Positions 25,468 to 32,860 of a stretch of DNA of 64,000 nt are shown one piece after another. Made by a program: the position numbers and the translations under genes. Every line of letters starts with the position of its first letter. Within the stretch, counting starts at the first letter, position 1. Source of the stretch: Paenibacillus silvestris (GTDB lineage: Bacteria > Bacillota > Bacilli > Paenibacillales > NBRC-103111). The notes below the pieces were generated by a model. It was not told the origin of the DNA, ran no database searches, and saw nothing but the letters and a program-made list of their open reading frames with translations. The stretch is from the NCBI RefSeq assembly GCF_009882985.1, contig NZ_WTUZ01000002.1:272-64271 (forward strand), in the 5' to 3' direction.

Positions 25468-26099
25468 GCGATGTTGTCAAAACATTAGTTGTCGATGACC
25501 ATCCTTTATTCGCTAGGGCAACGAAAGCTTTGTTGGAACAAATGGATCGGATCGAAGTCACCAGGGTTGTCAGTAATGCGAAACAGTGTTTGGAACAAGT
25601 TGCACTTCTACAGCCTGGACTTGTGTTTCTTGATTATCAACTGCCTGATCAAAGCGGAATGGAAGTAGCAGCGGAAATCAAACGCAAATATCCACACATT
25701 CATATTGTTATATTTACGGGGATTGAATTGAGCAGTATTTTCAATAAACTAATTGATGCGAAAGTAAGCGGCATTCTGTCTAAAGAGTCAAATGAACGGA
25801 CGATTATTAACATGGTGAATTGTATTTTGGATGGTCAAACCATGCTGCCATTATCTTTTTTTCATCAGATGCAGTTGAACGTTGATACGGATGTGACAGA
25901 AGATTTTTCTTTGCAGGATGAAGAGGTAAATATGTTGAATATGCTCATGAAGGGTGCGACTCACGAACAAATTGCAGATCAAATTTATATGAGTAAGCGC
26001 ACAGTAGATAATTATTTACGAAAAATTTACGATAAATTAGGTGTGAAGTCCAGATCGGAAGCGCTGCAAAAGTTTATAAAAAGCAAGTATTACGATTAA
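25464..26099 (+). CDS. comA: ComA-like response regulator
   Basis: This 211-residue LuxR/NarL-family regulator has a receiver domain with acidic pocket VDDHP, phospho-acceptor D57 in FLDYQLPDQSG, and K near SGILSKES. The C-terminal HTH is EQIADQIYMSKRTVDNYLRKIYDKLGVKSRSEAL. It is the partner of the overlapping comP kinase. B. subtilis ComA binds paired TTGCGG/CCGCAA boxes; I found no such clear box in this window, so its targets are unknown. Confidence 0.92.
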   Translation: MSDVVKTLVVDDHPLFARATKALLEQMDRIEVTRVVSNAKQCLEQVALLQPGLVFLDYQLPDQSGMEVAAEIKRKYPHIHIVIFTGIELSSIFNKLIDAKVSGILSKESNERTIINMVNCILDGQTMLPLSFFHQMQLNVDTDVTEDFSLQDEEVNMLNMLMKGATHEQIADQIYMSKRTVDNYLRKIYDKLGVKSRSEALQKFIKSKYYD

Positions 26100-26112
26100 G
26101 TGCAGCAAATCA

Positions 26113-26142
26113 TTGACACCTAAAGAACATGTACTCTACTAT
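26113..26142 (+). promoter_or_regulatory. Promoter for comQ
   Basis: TTGACA (26113-26118), 18 bp, TACTAT (26137-26142) is a near-consensus sigma-A promoter that begins 13 bp after the comA stop. It would give comQ a leader of about 150 nt and make its expression independent of comPA. Confidence 0.65.
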
Positions 26143-26212
26143 AAACATAAAGTAAGAGGCAGTGGCATTCTGCTCTCTGCATAAACATGTAAATAATCTT
26201 ATGAAGACCGGG

Positions 26213-26237
26213 AAGGCATTAGCCTTTTCCGGTCTTC
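26213..26237 (+). other. Hairpin in the comQ leader
   Basis: GAAGACCGG (26213-26221 region) pairs with CCGGTCTTC ending at 26237, with an inner AGGC/GCCT stem and a four-base loop. No T-run follows, so it is not a standard terminator. It lies in the transcribed leader between the proposed promoter and comQ and may affect RNA stability, or mark the end of the comPA transcript. Confidence 0.5.
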
Positions 26238-26299
26238 TGTGCGGTTTAGACGAAGTTTCCATTCTTTAACATAAGAGACAGAAGCGAGGCGAATGGAGC

Positions 26300-27223
26300 A
26301 TGAAGCAAAGCGTCAAAGAACATATGATTCGATTGGTGGACGAGTACATTGAAGTGAAGGGTTTAAATGAGCTTTTGAAATCATTCATTGCCGATAAAGA
26401 GAAAGAGAATGGAGCGTGGGCGAAGGTTACGCTTTGCACGCATTATATGTTGGGTGGAGATTCTCCGCATATTGAGCGCTACGCGGCACTCGTGGAGTTG
26501 GCCAACTTAATCTTGGATATTGTGGATGATCTGCAAGATCAGGATCAAGAGGACAAGCCGTGGATGCAATGCTCGCAAGCGGAGGCATTGAATGCCGTTC
26601 TGGCGCTGCTAATGGGATTCTTTGGCGAGTTGGGGCATCTGCAAGTGAAGTCGGAATGGTTAGTCGAGGTGACGAGGATCATTGCGCGTTCGATTAACGG
26701 CCAGCATAAGGATGTGGTGAATGCTGCGGAGACGGCCCAGCATTATCTGGAGATGACGCAGGAGAAATCCGGCTCTCTCTTTCGCTTGGCGTGTTTCATG
26801 GGATATATGACGGTGGATACTCCGCGGGAGACGATCGAGCAGCTTCATGAGTTGGCCGATTGTATCGGGCTGATTCATCAGATTCAGAATGATATGCGAG
26901 ACATCGTTCGCATTGATGTGAAGAATGATTTGTACGCCAAGAAGCGTACGCTGCCTATCTTGTATCTGCTATCCATTGAGGATGAAAGGTTTACTACATT
27001 AAAGGAGTATTACGATGAGGAAATTACATCGGATGTTCTTCTGCAGGAGAAGGAAACGTTTATTCAAATGATTACGGACTCTGGATGCTTAGAGTATGGA
27101 CGAGTGGTACAGTCGGTATGCGTTCAGAAAGCGGAGGAGATCTACGAGAAACTGCAAGCCGTTTCTCCTTGGAAGGAAAGGTTCCGGGAGGTAACGTACG
27201 GCAGTTTTACCGAGGAAGGATAA
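26300..27223 (+). CDS. comQ: ComQ-like polyprenyl transferase
   Basis: This 307-residue all-helical isoprenyl synthase-fold protein has the first aspartate-rich motif as DDLQD (D76-D80, in LILDIVDDLQDQDQED) and the second as NDMRD (197-201). Length matches ComQ (about 300 residues), which attaches an isoprenyl group to the tryptophan of ComX. Its place in a locus with comX-, comP- and comA-like genes makes that role more likely than general polyprenyl diphosphate synthesis. ATG 26300 is preceded by GGAG and GAGG at less than ideal spacings. In B. subtilis comQ is upstream of comX; here it is at the far end. A terminator follows at 27297. Confidence 0.85.
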   Translation: MKQSVKEHMIRLVDEYIEVKGLNELLKSFIADKEKENGAWAKVTLCTHYMLGGDSPHIERYAALVELANLILDIVDDLQDQDQEDKPWMQCSQAEALNAVLALLMGFFGELGHLQVKSEWLVEVTRIIARSINGQHKDVVNAAETAQHYLEMTQEKSGSLFRLACFMGYMTVDTPRETIEQLHELADCIGLIHQIQNDMRDIVRIDVKNDLYAKKRTLPILYLLSIEDERFTTLKEYYDEEITSDVLLQEKETFIQMITDSGCLEYGRVVQSVCVQKAEEIYEKLQAVSPWKERFREVTYGSFTEEG

Positions 27224-27296
27224 AGCTGCCGAACAGGAAGGAGTTTGGCCCGCCGCTTGCTGGATTGGCTCAGAATAGATAGGAAAAGCCGGTAGA

Positions 27297-27333
27297 CTCG
27301 ATCGCGTGTGCGATTGGGTTTATCGGCTTTTTT
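27297..27333 (+). terminator. Terminator after comQ
   Basis: AGCCGGTA (27297-27304) pairs with TATCGGCT (27321-27328), with an inner GATCGC-type stem, followed by TTTTT. From 27334 to 27578 I see no gene; a weak CCCGTT/AACGGG inverted repeat lies at about 27380-27412. Confidence 0.8.
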
Positions 27334-27578
27334 GTAAGGTCTGAACTGGAAAAACTCCTGTTAAATTGGTTCAATATACCCGTTTCTGTGTTAATTCGTG
27401 TTATTAACGGGAGGAATTCCATGTAAAGCTGCTGACACCGGGTCGTGCGTCGAAATAGCGTTAGTTTTTCCTGGTATTCAGTAAGCTCGTAGAGCGCGGT
27501 GGTGGTAGTGGGCGAGACAGGAGGACAGGACAGGATGCATGTCCAGTTGTGAAGTGAAAATTTATTGTATTGAAGTCG

Positions 27579-27632
27579 TTGACAATCATTATCATTTAAA
27601 ATAAAATAAATACTATATTATAATAATTATAA
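27579..27632 (+). promoter_or_regulatory. katA promoter with Fur-type and PerR-type boxes
   Basis: Promoter TTGACA (27579-27584), 17 bp, TAAAAT (27602-27607). A 7-1-7 Fur-type box TGACAATCATTATCA (27580-27594, one mismatch from consensus) overlaps the -35. A perfect PerR-type box TTATAATAATTATAA (27618-27632) covers the expected transcription start. PerR control of katA is established in B. subtilis; the second box suggests an added iron or other Fur-family input. Confidence 0.8.
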
Positions 27633-27669
27633 AAAAGAAATTATTATCACTGTGAGGAGGACGTTGTAC

Positions 27670-29139
27670 ATGAGTCAGAACCCCAATTACTTAACGACTA
27701 ATCAAGGCGCACCGGTAGGCGACAATCAGAATTCCAGAACAGCAGGCCAGCATGGCCCTACACTTCTGGAGGACTACCATCTACTTGAGAAAATTGCACA
27801 TTTCGACCGAGAGCGCATTCCGGAGCGTGTCGTGCATGCGCGCGGAGCGGGAGCATTCGGCACATTTAAGGTTGAGCAGGCGATGAACCGATACACCAAA
27901 GCGGCTTTCCTCGGTGAAGCGGGGAAAGAAACACCGGTATTCGTTCGCTTTTCGACCGTTATTCACGGTCAGAGCTCACCGGAAACGGCGCGTGATCCGC
28001 GGGGCTTCGCGGTCAAATTTTATACGGAAGCAGGCAATTACGATTTGGTTGGCAACAATCTTCCCGTCTTCTTTATCCGCGATGCGATGAAGTTCCCAGA
28101 TATGGTGCATTCCCTGAAGCCAGCGCCTGATACGAATGTGCAGACACCGGACCGCTACTGGGATTTCATGTCGCTCACGCCGGAGTCCACGCATATGCTG
28201 ACCTGGGTCTTTTCGGATTACGGCACACCGGCTAACTATCGGGAGATGAATGGGTTTGGCGTTCATGCTTTCAAATGGATTAACGCCTTTGGCAACTACG
28301 TGTATGTGAAATATCACTGGAAGCCGCATCAAGGTGTACGTAATTTGTCCAAAGCGGAAGCGTCTGTCGTGCAAGGAGAAGATTTCAGCCATGCTACGAG
28401 AGATTTGTATGATGCCATTGCTAGCGGCAATTTCCCGAAATGGGATCTGCATGTACAGCTGCTCCAGCCTGAGGATCTGGAAGCGTATGATTTCGATCCG
28501 CTGGATCCGACGAAAGTCTGGCCGGAAGACATCATTCCTCTGCACAAAGTAGGGACGATGACGCTGAATCGCAATCCGCAGAACTTTTTCGCTGAGGTTG
28601 AGCAAGCCGCCTTCGCTCCGAGTGTACTAGTTGCAGGAATTGAGCCATCCGAGGACAAGCTGCTGCAAGGACGCCTGTTTTCCTATCCTGACACGCAAAG
28701 ACATAGGCTTGGTGCCAACTACCTGCAAATTCCGGTAAATTGCCCGTATGCGGCTGTAAGTAATAATCAGCGAGACGGAGCTATGCAAATGAAGCCGCAA
28801 CCCGGCAGTGTGAACTACGAGCCGACCCGTCATGCCGATGCTCCCAAGGAGGCGCCGGAGTACCGAGATAGCTCCATGCCGCTCCAAGGCCAGGCAGCCC
28901 GGCAAAAAATCGCCAAAACGAATGATTTCGCCCAAGCCGGAGATACATTCCGCAGCTTCAGCGAGCAGGAGCAGGCGAATTTCATCTCCAATCTGGTCGG
29001 CGACCTTTCTTCGGTTCATGAGAAATCGAAGCTGCTAGCTATCTGCAATTTCTATCGCGCTGATGCTACACTAGGCGAAGCCCTTGCTGCTGGCCTCCAT
29101 GTAGATATTTCCGGTTATTTGCAGCATTTGAACCGATAA
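27670..29139 (+). CDS. katA: Monofunctional heme catalase
   Basis: This 489-residue clade 3 type catalase breaks down hydrogen peroxide. It has the active-site signature FDRERIPERVVHARGAGAFG with the distal histidine, RDAMKFPDMVHSLKP, and the heme-ligand tyrosine motif RLFSYPDTQRHRLGANYLQIPVN. Length and sequence match vegetative KatA of Bacillus. ATG 27670 follows GAGGAGG at 27653-27659. The promoter carries a perfect PerR box. The downstream Fur-family gene starts 62 bp later and may be cotranscribed. Confidence 0.96.
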   Translation: MSQNPNYLTTNQGAPVGDNQNSRTAGQHGPTLLEDYHLLEKIAHFDRERIPERVVHARGAGAFGTFKVEQAMNRYTKAAFLGEAGKETPVFVRFSTVIHGQSSPETARDPRGFAVKFYTEAGNYDLVGNNLPVFFIRDAMKFPDMVHSLKPAPDTNVQTPDRYWDFMSLTPESTHMLTWVFSDYGTPANYREMNGFGVHAFKWINAFGNYVYVKYHWKPHQGVRNLSKAEASVVQGEDFSHATRDLYDAIASGNFPKWDLHVQLLQPEDLEAYDFDPLDPTKVWPEDIIPLHKVGTMTLNRNPQNFFAEVEQAAFAPSVLVAGIEPSEDKLLQGRLFSYPDTQRHRLGANYLQIPVNCPYAAVSNNQRDGAMQMKPQPGSVNYEPTRHADAPKEAPEYRDSSMPLQGQAARQKIAKTNDFAQAGDTFRSFSEQEQANFISNLVGDLSSVHEKSKLLAICNFYRADATLGEALAAGLHVDISGYLQHLNR

Positions 29140-29201
29140 GGGAGCACGCGTGCGCCTATAATCCATAGACTATACAATGAAAAATCGCAGAGGAGGTTTC
29201 C

Positions 29202-29477
29202 ATGATGGCAAAGCATGATCTGAACCAAGCGCTGCAGCGGATGCGCGCCAAAAACATCCCACTAACCCCGCAGCGGTACGCGTTATTGGAGTTTTTATAC
29301 GAGCAGGGCAGTTACACAACGGTCAAAGAAATTTGTGAAGCGTTACTCGTCAAATATCCGACGATCAACGCAATGACGGTGAACAGCTCGCTGCATGTGT
29401 TCAAGCAGCTGGGTTTGGTGAAAGAACTTTCCGTGATCGGAAGCTCCATGCGGTATGAAGCCGCGTTAAGTTCATAA
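29202..29477 (+). CDS. Short Fur/PerR-family DNA-binding protein
   Basis: This 91-residue protein matches only the N-terminal winged-helix part of Fur-family regulators (RMRAKNIPLTPQRYALLEFLYEQG, PTINAMTVNSSLHVFKQLGLVKEL, RYEAALSS). A normal Fur or PerR has about 140-150 residues; the C-terminal dimerisation and metal-binding domain with its histidine cluster and CxxC motifs is missing, and a stop codon stands where the HHH segment would begin. GAGGAGG precedes ATG 29202 (ATG 29205 is an alternative), so it is probably translated. It could be a truncated pseudogene or a small modulator of the katA promoter. A terminator follows directly. Confidence 0.8.
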   Translation: MMAKHDLNQALQRMRAKNIPLTPQRYALLEFLYEQGSYTTVKEICEALLVKYPTINAMTVNSSLHVFKQLGLVKELSVIGSSMRYEAALSS

Positions 29478-29494
29478 GTAGGAACAGCTAAAAT

Positions 29495-29555
29495 AAGCGC
29501 CCCACTCACTACCTGAAGCTCTCTCACAGCTTCGTGTAGTTGATGGGGCGCTTTT
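29495..29555. terminator. Terminator, GCGCCCCA-type hairpin 1
   Basis: AAGCGCCCCA (29495-29504) pairs with TGGGGCGCTT (about 29544-29553) followed by TT; an inner GAAGCT/AGCTTC stem is present. It can serve both the Fur-like gene and the convergent gene to the right. Confidence 0.8.
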
Positions 29556-29578
29556 GCATCTCGTTGATGGATCAAACA

Positions 29579-30640
29579 TTAATTTGTATTAGTTATCTTA
29601 TTTATTTGATCTTGTGTGATCTCAACATCCCATTTTGTGTAATTTGAAAAGTTAGTTAATGTTTGCTTTTCAGATGTCCCCTCGGATGTAAATGTAAGTG
29701 AGTTAGGCACGATAATACTAACCTCATAGCTGCCGGCTGCGACGGGACTTCCATTTTGATCTCGTAGATTCCACGCTGGAATAGATGCTTGATACCACGA
29801 CATGCTAGGGATTTTATTTTGAAGACTAGCGAGTTTGTAACTCTTAATCAGTTCTTTCTTATCGCCAATTACTTTATTAATTTGATATTCGATGGAAAGA
29901 GGTTCAATGAAAATGTCTTTATCACTTTGATTTTTGAATTGCAGGTGCGAGATCAGAGCATGCTTGTTCAGGTCAATGGCAGGTGGTCCGAATGAAATGC
30001 CAGCAACATTTTGCAGCATACCATCCATAAAATAGTCTAGTTGTGTAAGTCCCCAGGAGTCTTTAAGCACAACCTCATAGGCAATTGGTGTTTCCTTGGA
30101 ATAGATGGATGTTGAAAACTTCCGAGTTTCCCCAACATTCAGTGCTGCAGCTCCATCGATGTTTATTTCGGCATTTGAGCCAATTATTTTCTTGTTGGCG
30201 TCTAAGGCGTGGAGTTCGATGATTTTACCCTCCAGACTCTTATTCGTAGTTATCAGGCCTGATAATGAAAAAGTATGACCTCCAGTAGGGTTACTTTCGA
30301 TGTTACGAATTGAAATTATTTTTTCATTATCAGGAATGACAAAGTTATCGTCGTTTAAATAAATATCGATGAGATTTGTGCCGTCGCTGGAGTCTGAAGG
30401 AGTTGAATAATTAACTTGTGCATGCAATGTTTCTGAAAATAATCGCAGAGGAATATAGGCTTTATTATTAAAATTAATGACAGGATCATCCTTGCTGAAG
30501 GAAACTTCGTTCGTCATTCCATTATTGTGAAAGGTCACTTTGCTCGGAAATAGAAAAGCTTGTAAACCATCTGATGCAAACGCAACTGAACATGCCGATA
30601 TTCCAACGCCAACGATAACTCCAGAGATGAATTTTTTCAT
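29579..30640 (-). CDS. Secreted protein with copper-amine-oxidase-N-like (stalk) domain
   Basis: This 353-residue protein has a signal peptide (MKKFISGVIVGVGISACSVAFA) and an N-terminal stalk-type repeat (DPVINFNNKAYIPLRLFSETLHAQV), a beta-rich unit common in Paenibacillus surface proteins. The remainder is beta-rich without a family that I recognise. Cys17 lies in the signal region but without a normal lipobox. The ATG at 30640 follows AGGGAGTG; the upstream frame extension lacks such a site. It lies downstream of, and on the same strand as, a second stalk-domain protein but is separated from it by a terminator. Confidence 0.8.
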   Translation of the reverse strand: MKKFISGVIVGVGISACSVAFASDGLQAFLFPSKVTFHNNGMTNEVSFSKDDPVINFNNKAYIPLRLFSETLHAQVNYSTPSDSSDGTNLIDIYLNDDNFVIPDNEKIISIRNIESNPTGGHTFSLSGLITTNKSLEGKIIELHALDANKKIIGSNAEINIDGAAALNVGETRKFSTSIYSKETPIAYEVVLKDSWGLTQLDYFMDGMLQNVAGISFGPPAIDLNKHALISHLQFKNQSDKDIFIEPLSIEYQINKVIGDKKELIKSYKLASLQNKIPSMSWYQASIPAWNLRDQNGSPVAAGSYEVSIIVPNSLTFTSEGTSEKQTLTNFSNYTKWDVEITQDQINKITNTN

Positions 30641-30663
30641 CAGGATCACTCCCTTGTAGTTTA

Positions 30664-30727
30664 TAAAAAGGTGAAGCGCCCCAGCAACCACAAAGAGAAA
30701 TTCTCACGTAGTCAACTGGGGCGCTTC
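30664..30727 (-). terminator. Terminator, GCGCCCCA-type hairpin 2
   Basis: GAAGCGCCCCAG (30673-30684) pairs with CTGGGGCGCTTC (30716-30727). On the minus strand it is followed by a T-run (30664-30669). It ends transcription of the gene at 30734-31828 and shares its stem and parts of its loop with the hairpin at 29495-29555. Confidence 0.8.
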
Positions 30728-30733
30728 GCTATG

Positions 30734-31828
30734 TTATTTAGCCGCTGCAAAATCAGACAGCGGAATCGGAAACTCTAGAATGCCGAGCGCATAAGGGGCA
30801 TATTCGTAAAGCCCGAAGTAAACGACGACGGTGTCATCTTTTAAATAAAAGCCCTGATCATTACGAATAGATTCGAACGGCTCAATAAGCTCATAATCTT
30901 TCGCATTCAACTGCTTCTTAATCTCTTGATTGATAATCGTCTTGTAGTTAGCATTGTTCGAAGTTACCTGCTGAAGATTCAGCTCATTCCCCGTGTCCAG
31001 ATCGAACGTATGGGCATCCCAGGAATAGAACCCGTGCGCACCGCCTGAAAATGTGTAAACGATAAAATAGAGACTTAGCTTATGGTCCTGATTATAAGTA
31101 ACTTGATAGTTCACATCGAACGTGTTCGGAAAATCAGGTGCTGTACCGCTGTTCTGCTCGGTAAGATCGGATAGCTGCTGGATGGCCGCGGCTTTATATT
31201 TGGCTATCTCATTCTGGATGAATGTATTAATCTTCGCACTCGCAGCCGAATTCACCCAACCCTCGATCTGCGGATACTGCAGACTGATGCTCCGATTATC
31301 GGTCTTCGTCTGCTCCTCGGACTTGTTCGTCAGCTTAAGTTCATTTTCCTTAATTTTAGCTATACTCACGACATGGCTTTCATCGTTATAACCGATCTTA
31401 TAGCCCATCTGCTCCAGAAGCAGACGAAGCGGCAGATAGGTAGTTCCATCGATAATAACAGGAGGCAGAGGCGCGAAGAAGGTATGACCATTCAGCGAGT
31501 ATTGCGTGCTTTGGTTTTGCATGCTCATGGTCTTGTTAGGCCCGCTGACGGTGACAGTTTTGGTCGCTGCATCCCAAGAAGTCGTCAAGCCTAGCTGCTG
31601 GCTAAGAAAAGCGAGGCCGACATAGGTGTCGCCATCCTTCGATTTGCCGCCCGGAACGCTCACCAGTTGATCGCCAATCTGAATAGGAATCGTTGCGAGC
31701 TGTACGCTGAAATCAATGCTACCCGATTGTGCATACACGCTTGCCTGCTGAGGGAGAAGAGCTGGACTTGCAGCGACTAGCAGGGCTGTAGCCATTGCGA
31801 TTTTTGCTGTGAACATCTTCTTTTTCAT
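30734..31828 (-). CDS. Secreted stalk-domain protein with DUF3298-like domain
   Basis: This 364-residue protein has a signal peptide ending near VYAQS, two copper-amine-oxidase-N-like repeats (DTYVGLAFLSQQLGLTTSWDAATKTVTVSG and TTYLPLRLLLEQMGYKIGYNDESHVVSI, residues about 65-155), and a C-terminal domain with YFIVYTFSGGAHGFYSWDAHTFDLDTGNELNL, typical of the DUF4163/DUF3298 pair seen in RsiV and PdaC. Such domains are linked to cell-wall or lysozyme-related functions, but the active residues of PdaC are not obvious here. ATG 31828 follows GGAGAGAG. The promoter region is shared with the divergent pur leader. Confidence 0.85.
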   Translation of the reverse strand: MKKKMFTAKIAMATALLVAASPALLPQQASVYAQSGSIDFSVQLATIPIQIGDQLVSVPGGKSKDGDTYVGLAFLSQQLGLTTSWDAATKTVTVSGPNKTMSMQNQSTQYSLNGHTFFAPLPPVIIDGTTYLPLRLLLEQMGYKIGYNDESHVVSIAKIKENELKLTNKSEEQTKTDNRSISLQYPQIEGWVNSAASAKINTFIQNEIAKYKAAAIQQLSDLTEQNSGTAPDFPNTFDVNYQVTYNQDHKLSLYFIVYTFSGGAHGFYSWDAHTFDLDTGNELNLQQVTSNNANYKTIINQEIKKQLNAKDYELIEPFESIRNDQGFYLKDDTVVVYFGLYEYAPYALGILEFPIPLSDFAAAK

Positions 31829-32029
31829 TTGAACTCTCTCCTTTTCAAATCATCTATATCATTAGACGACATTTGTACGGAAAAGTTTGTGGGATTCTTC
31901 GGATTTGTCGAAAATAATAGGAGCATGACCTACTTCATTTTACCCTATTTCCGTACATGTCTAACATAGAAGGGAGGGTTGAAAACAGAATGTAGAATCA
32001 AACAGGTGTTTTTTGGTAAAAAAACGTCC

Positions 32030-32075
32030 AAAAACGAACTATTCAAAAGATTTACCCGAAAATCGTTCGTTTTTT
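32030..32075. promoter_or_regulatory. Paired PurR boxes
   Basis: AAAAACGAACTATT (32030-32043) and, inverted, AATCGTTCGTTTTTT (32061-32075) give two PurBoxes with the conserved CGAAC core facing each other, with about 18 bp between them. This is the arrangement bound by PurR at Bacillus pur promoters. It ends 4 bp before the -35. Confidence 0.85.
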
Positions 32076-32079
32076 GAAA

Positions 32080-32109
32080 TTGACATGACACGTTAGTTGG
32101 TAGTAAACT
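32080..32109 (+). promoter_or_regulatory. pur operon promoter
   Basis: TTGACA (32080-32085), 18 bp, TAAACT (32104-32109). It lies directly after the PurR boxes and about 40 bp before the riboswitch. Confidence 0.7.
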
Positions 32110-32152
32110 AGGGAAGCGGGAAATGAAGCCGCACTAATTGAAAATGTCGAAT

Positions 32153-32226
32153 CAACTCGTATAAAATCAGGGATAAGGCCTGAAAGTTTCTACCCAAAAA
32201 CCATGAATTTTTGGACTACGAGGAAG
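32153..32226 (+). promoter_or_regulatory. Purine riboswitch, guanine class
   Basis: P1 is CTCGTA (32156-32161) with TACGAG (32217-32222). P2 is a CAGG/CCTG stem with loop GATAAGG, followed by the core AGTTTCTACC. P3 is CCAAAAA/TTTTTGG with loop CCATGAA. The ligand-pairing base in GGACTACG is C (32216), which marks guanine or hypoxanthine binding, not adenine. It controls the pur operon by attenuation together with the terminator at 32281. Confidence 0.95.
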
Positions 32227-32280
32227 CGAATGAGGGGAACCATAGGAAGATGATGGTCTTTTTGCATTCGGTTCTTTTGC

Positions 32281-32324
32281 TGTCCAGCGGATAGAATCAT
32301 GTATTCTAGCTCTGGGCATTTTTT
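32281..32324 (+). terminator. Riboswitch-controlled terminator
   Basis: TGTCCAG (32281-32287) pairs with CTGGGCA (32312-32318), with a strong inner stem TAGAAT/ATTCTA, then TTTTTT. Upstream, CGAATG (from 32227) and CATTCG (about 32265-32270) could form an alternative structure linked to the aptamer's P1 strand. Confidence 0.85.
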
Positions 32325-32374
32325 GGGTTTAAGGGTTTTACCATATTTACCATACAATAGAGAGTGGGTTAGTG

Positions 32375-32860
32375 ATGACGGTACGTGTTGGTGTCATAAT
32401 GGGAAGCCAGTCGGATTGGGAAACGATGAAGCACGCATGCGACATGTTGGAAGAGCTCGGAGTGCCTTATGAGAAAAAGGTGGTTTCCGCGCACAGAACG
32501 CCAGATCTGATGTTCGAATATGCAGCCGCAGCAGCAGGCCGCGGCATTCAAGTCATTATCGCCGGAGCAGGCGGAGCGGCGCATCTACCAGGAATGGTAG
32601 CAGCCAAAACGGAGCTTCCGGTTATTGGTGTTCCAGTCAAAACGTCGACGCTGAACGGTCTCGATTCCTTGCTTTCGATCGTGCAGATGCCAGGTGGCAT
32701 TCCAGTTGCCACGGTGGCGATCGGGCACGCAGGCGCAACGAATGCAGGCCTTCTGGCTGCGCAAATCCTGGGCGCTTTCGAGCCTGAGCTGCAAGCGAAG
32801 GTCAGAGCCCGCCGCGAGCGCATTGCGCAAACGGTGATGGAAAGCAGTGACCTGTTATGA
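32375..32860 (+). CDS. purE: N5-carboxyaminoimidazole ribonucleotide mutase
   Basis: This 161-residue class I PurE moves the carboxyl group of N5-CAIR to give CAIR. Motifs are [30 protein letters not shown] and [17 protein letters not shown]. It is the first gene of the pur operon, about 50 bp after the riboswitch terminator. ATG 32375 is used; GTG 32372 directly before it is also possible. It overlaps purK by 4 bp. Confidence 0.96.
   Translation: MTVRVGVIMGSQSDWETMKHACDMLEELGVPYEKKVVSAHRTPDLMFEYAAAAAGRGIQVIIAGAGGAAHLPGMVAAKTELPVIGVPVKTSTLNGLDSLLSIVQMPGGIPVATVAIGHAGATNAGLLAAQILGAFEPELQAKVRARRERIAQTVMESSDLL

Noticed and set aside
32153-32226. Adenine riboswitch
   Set aside because: The discriminating base is C (GGACTACG), which specifies guanine or hypoxanthine.
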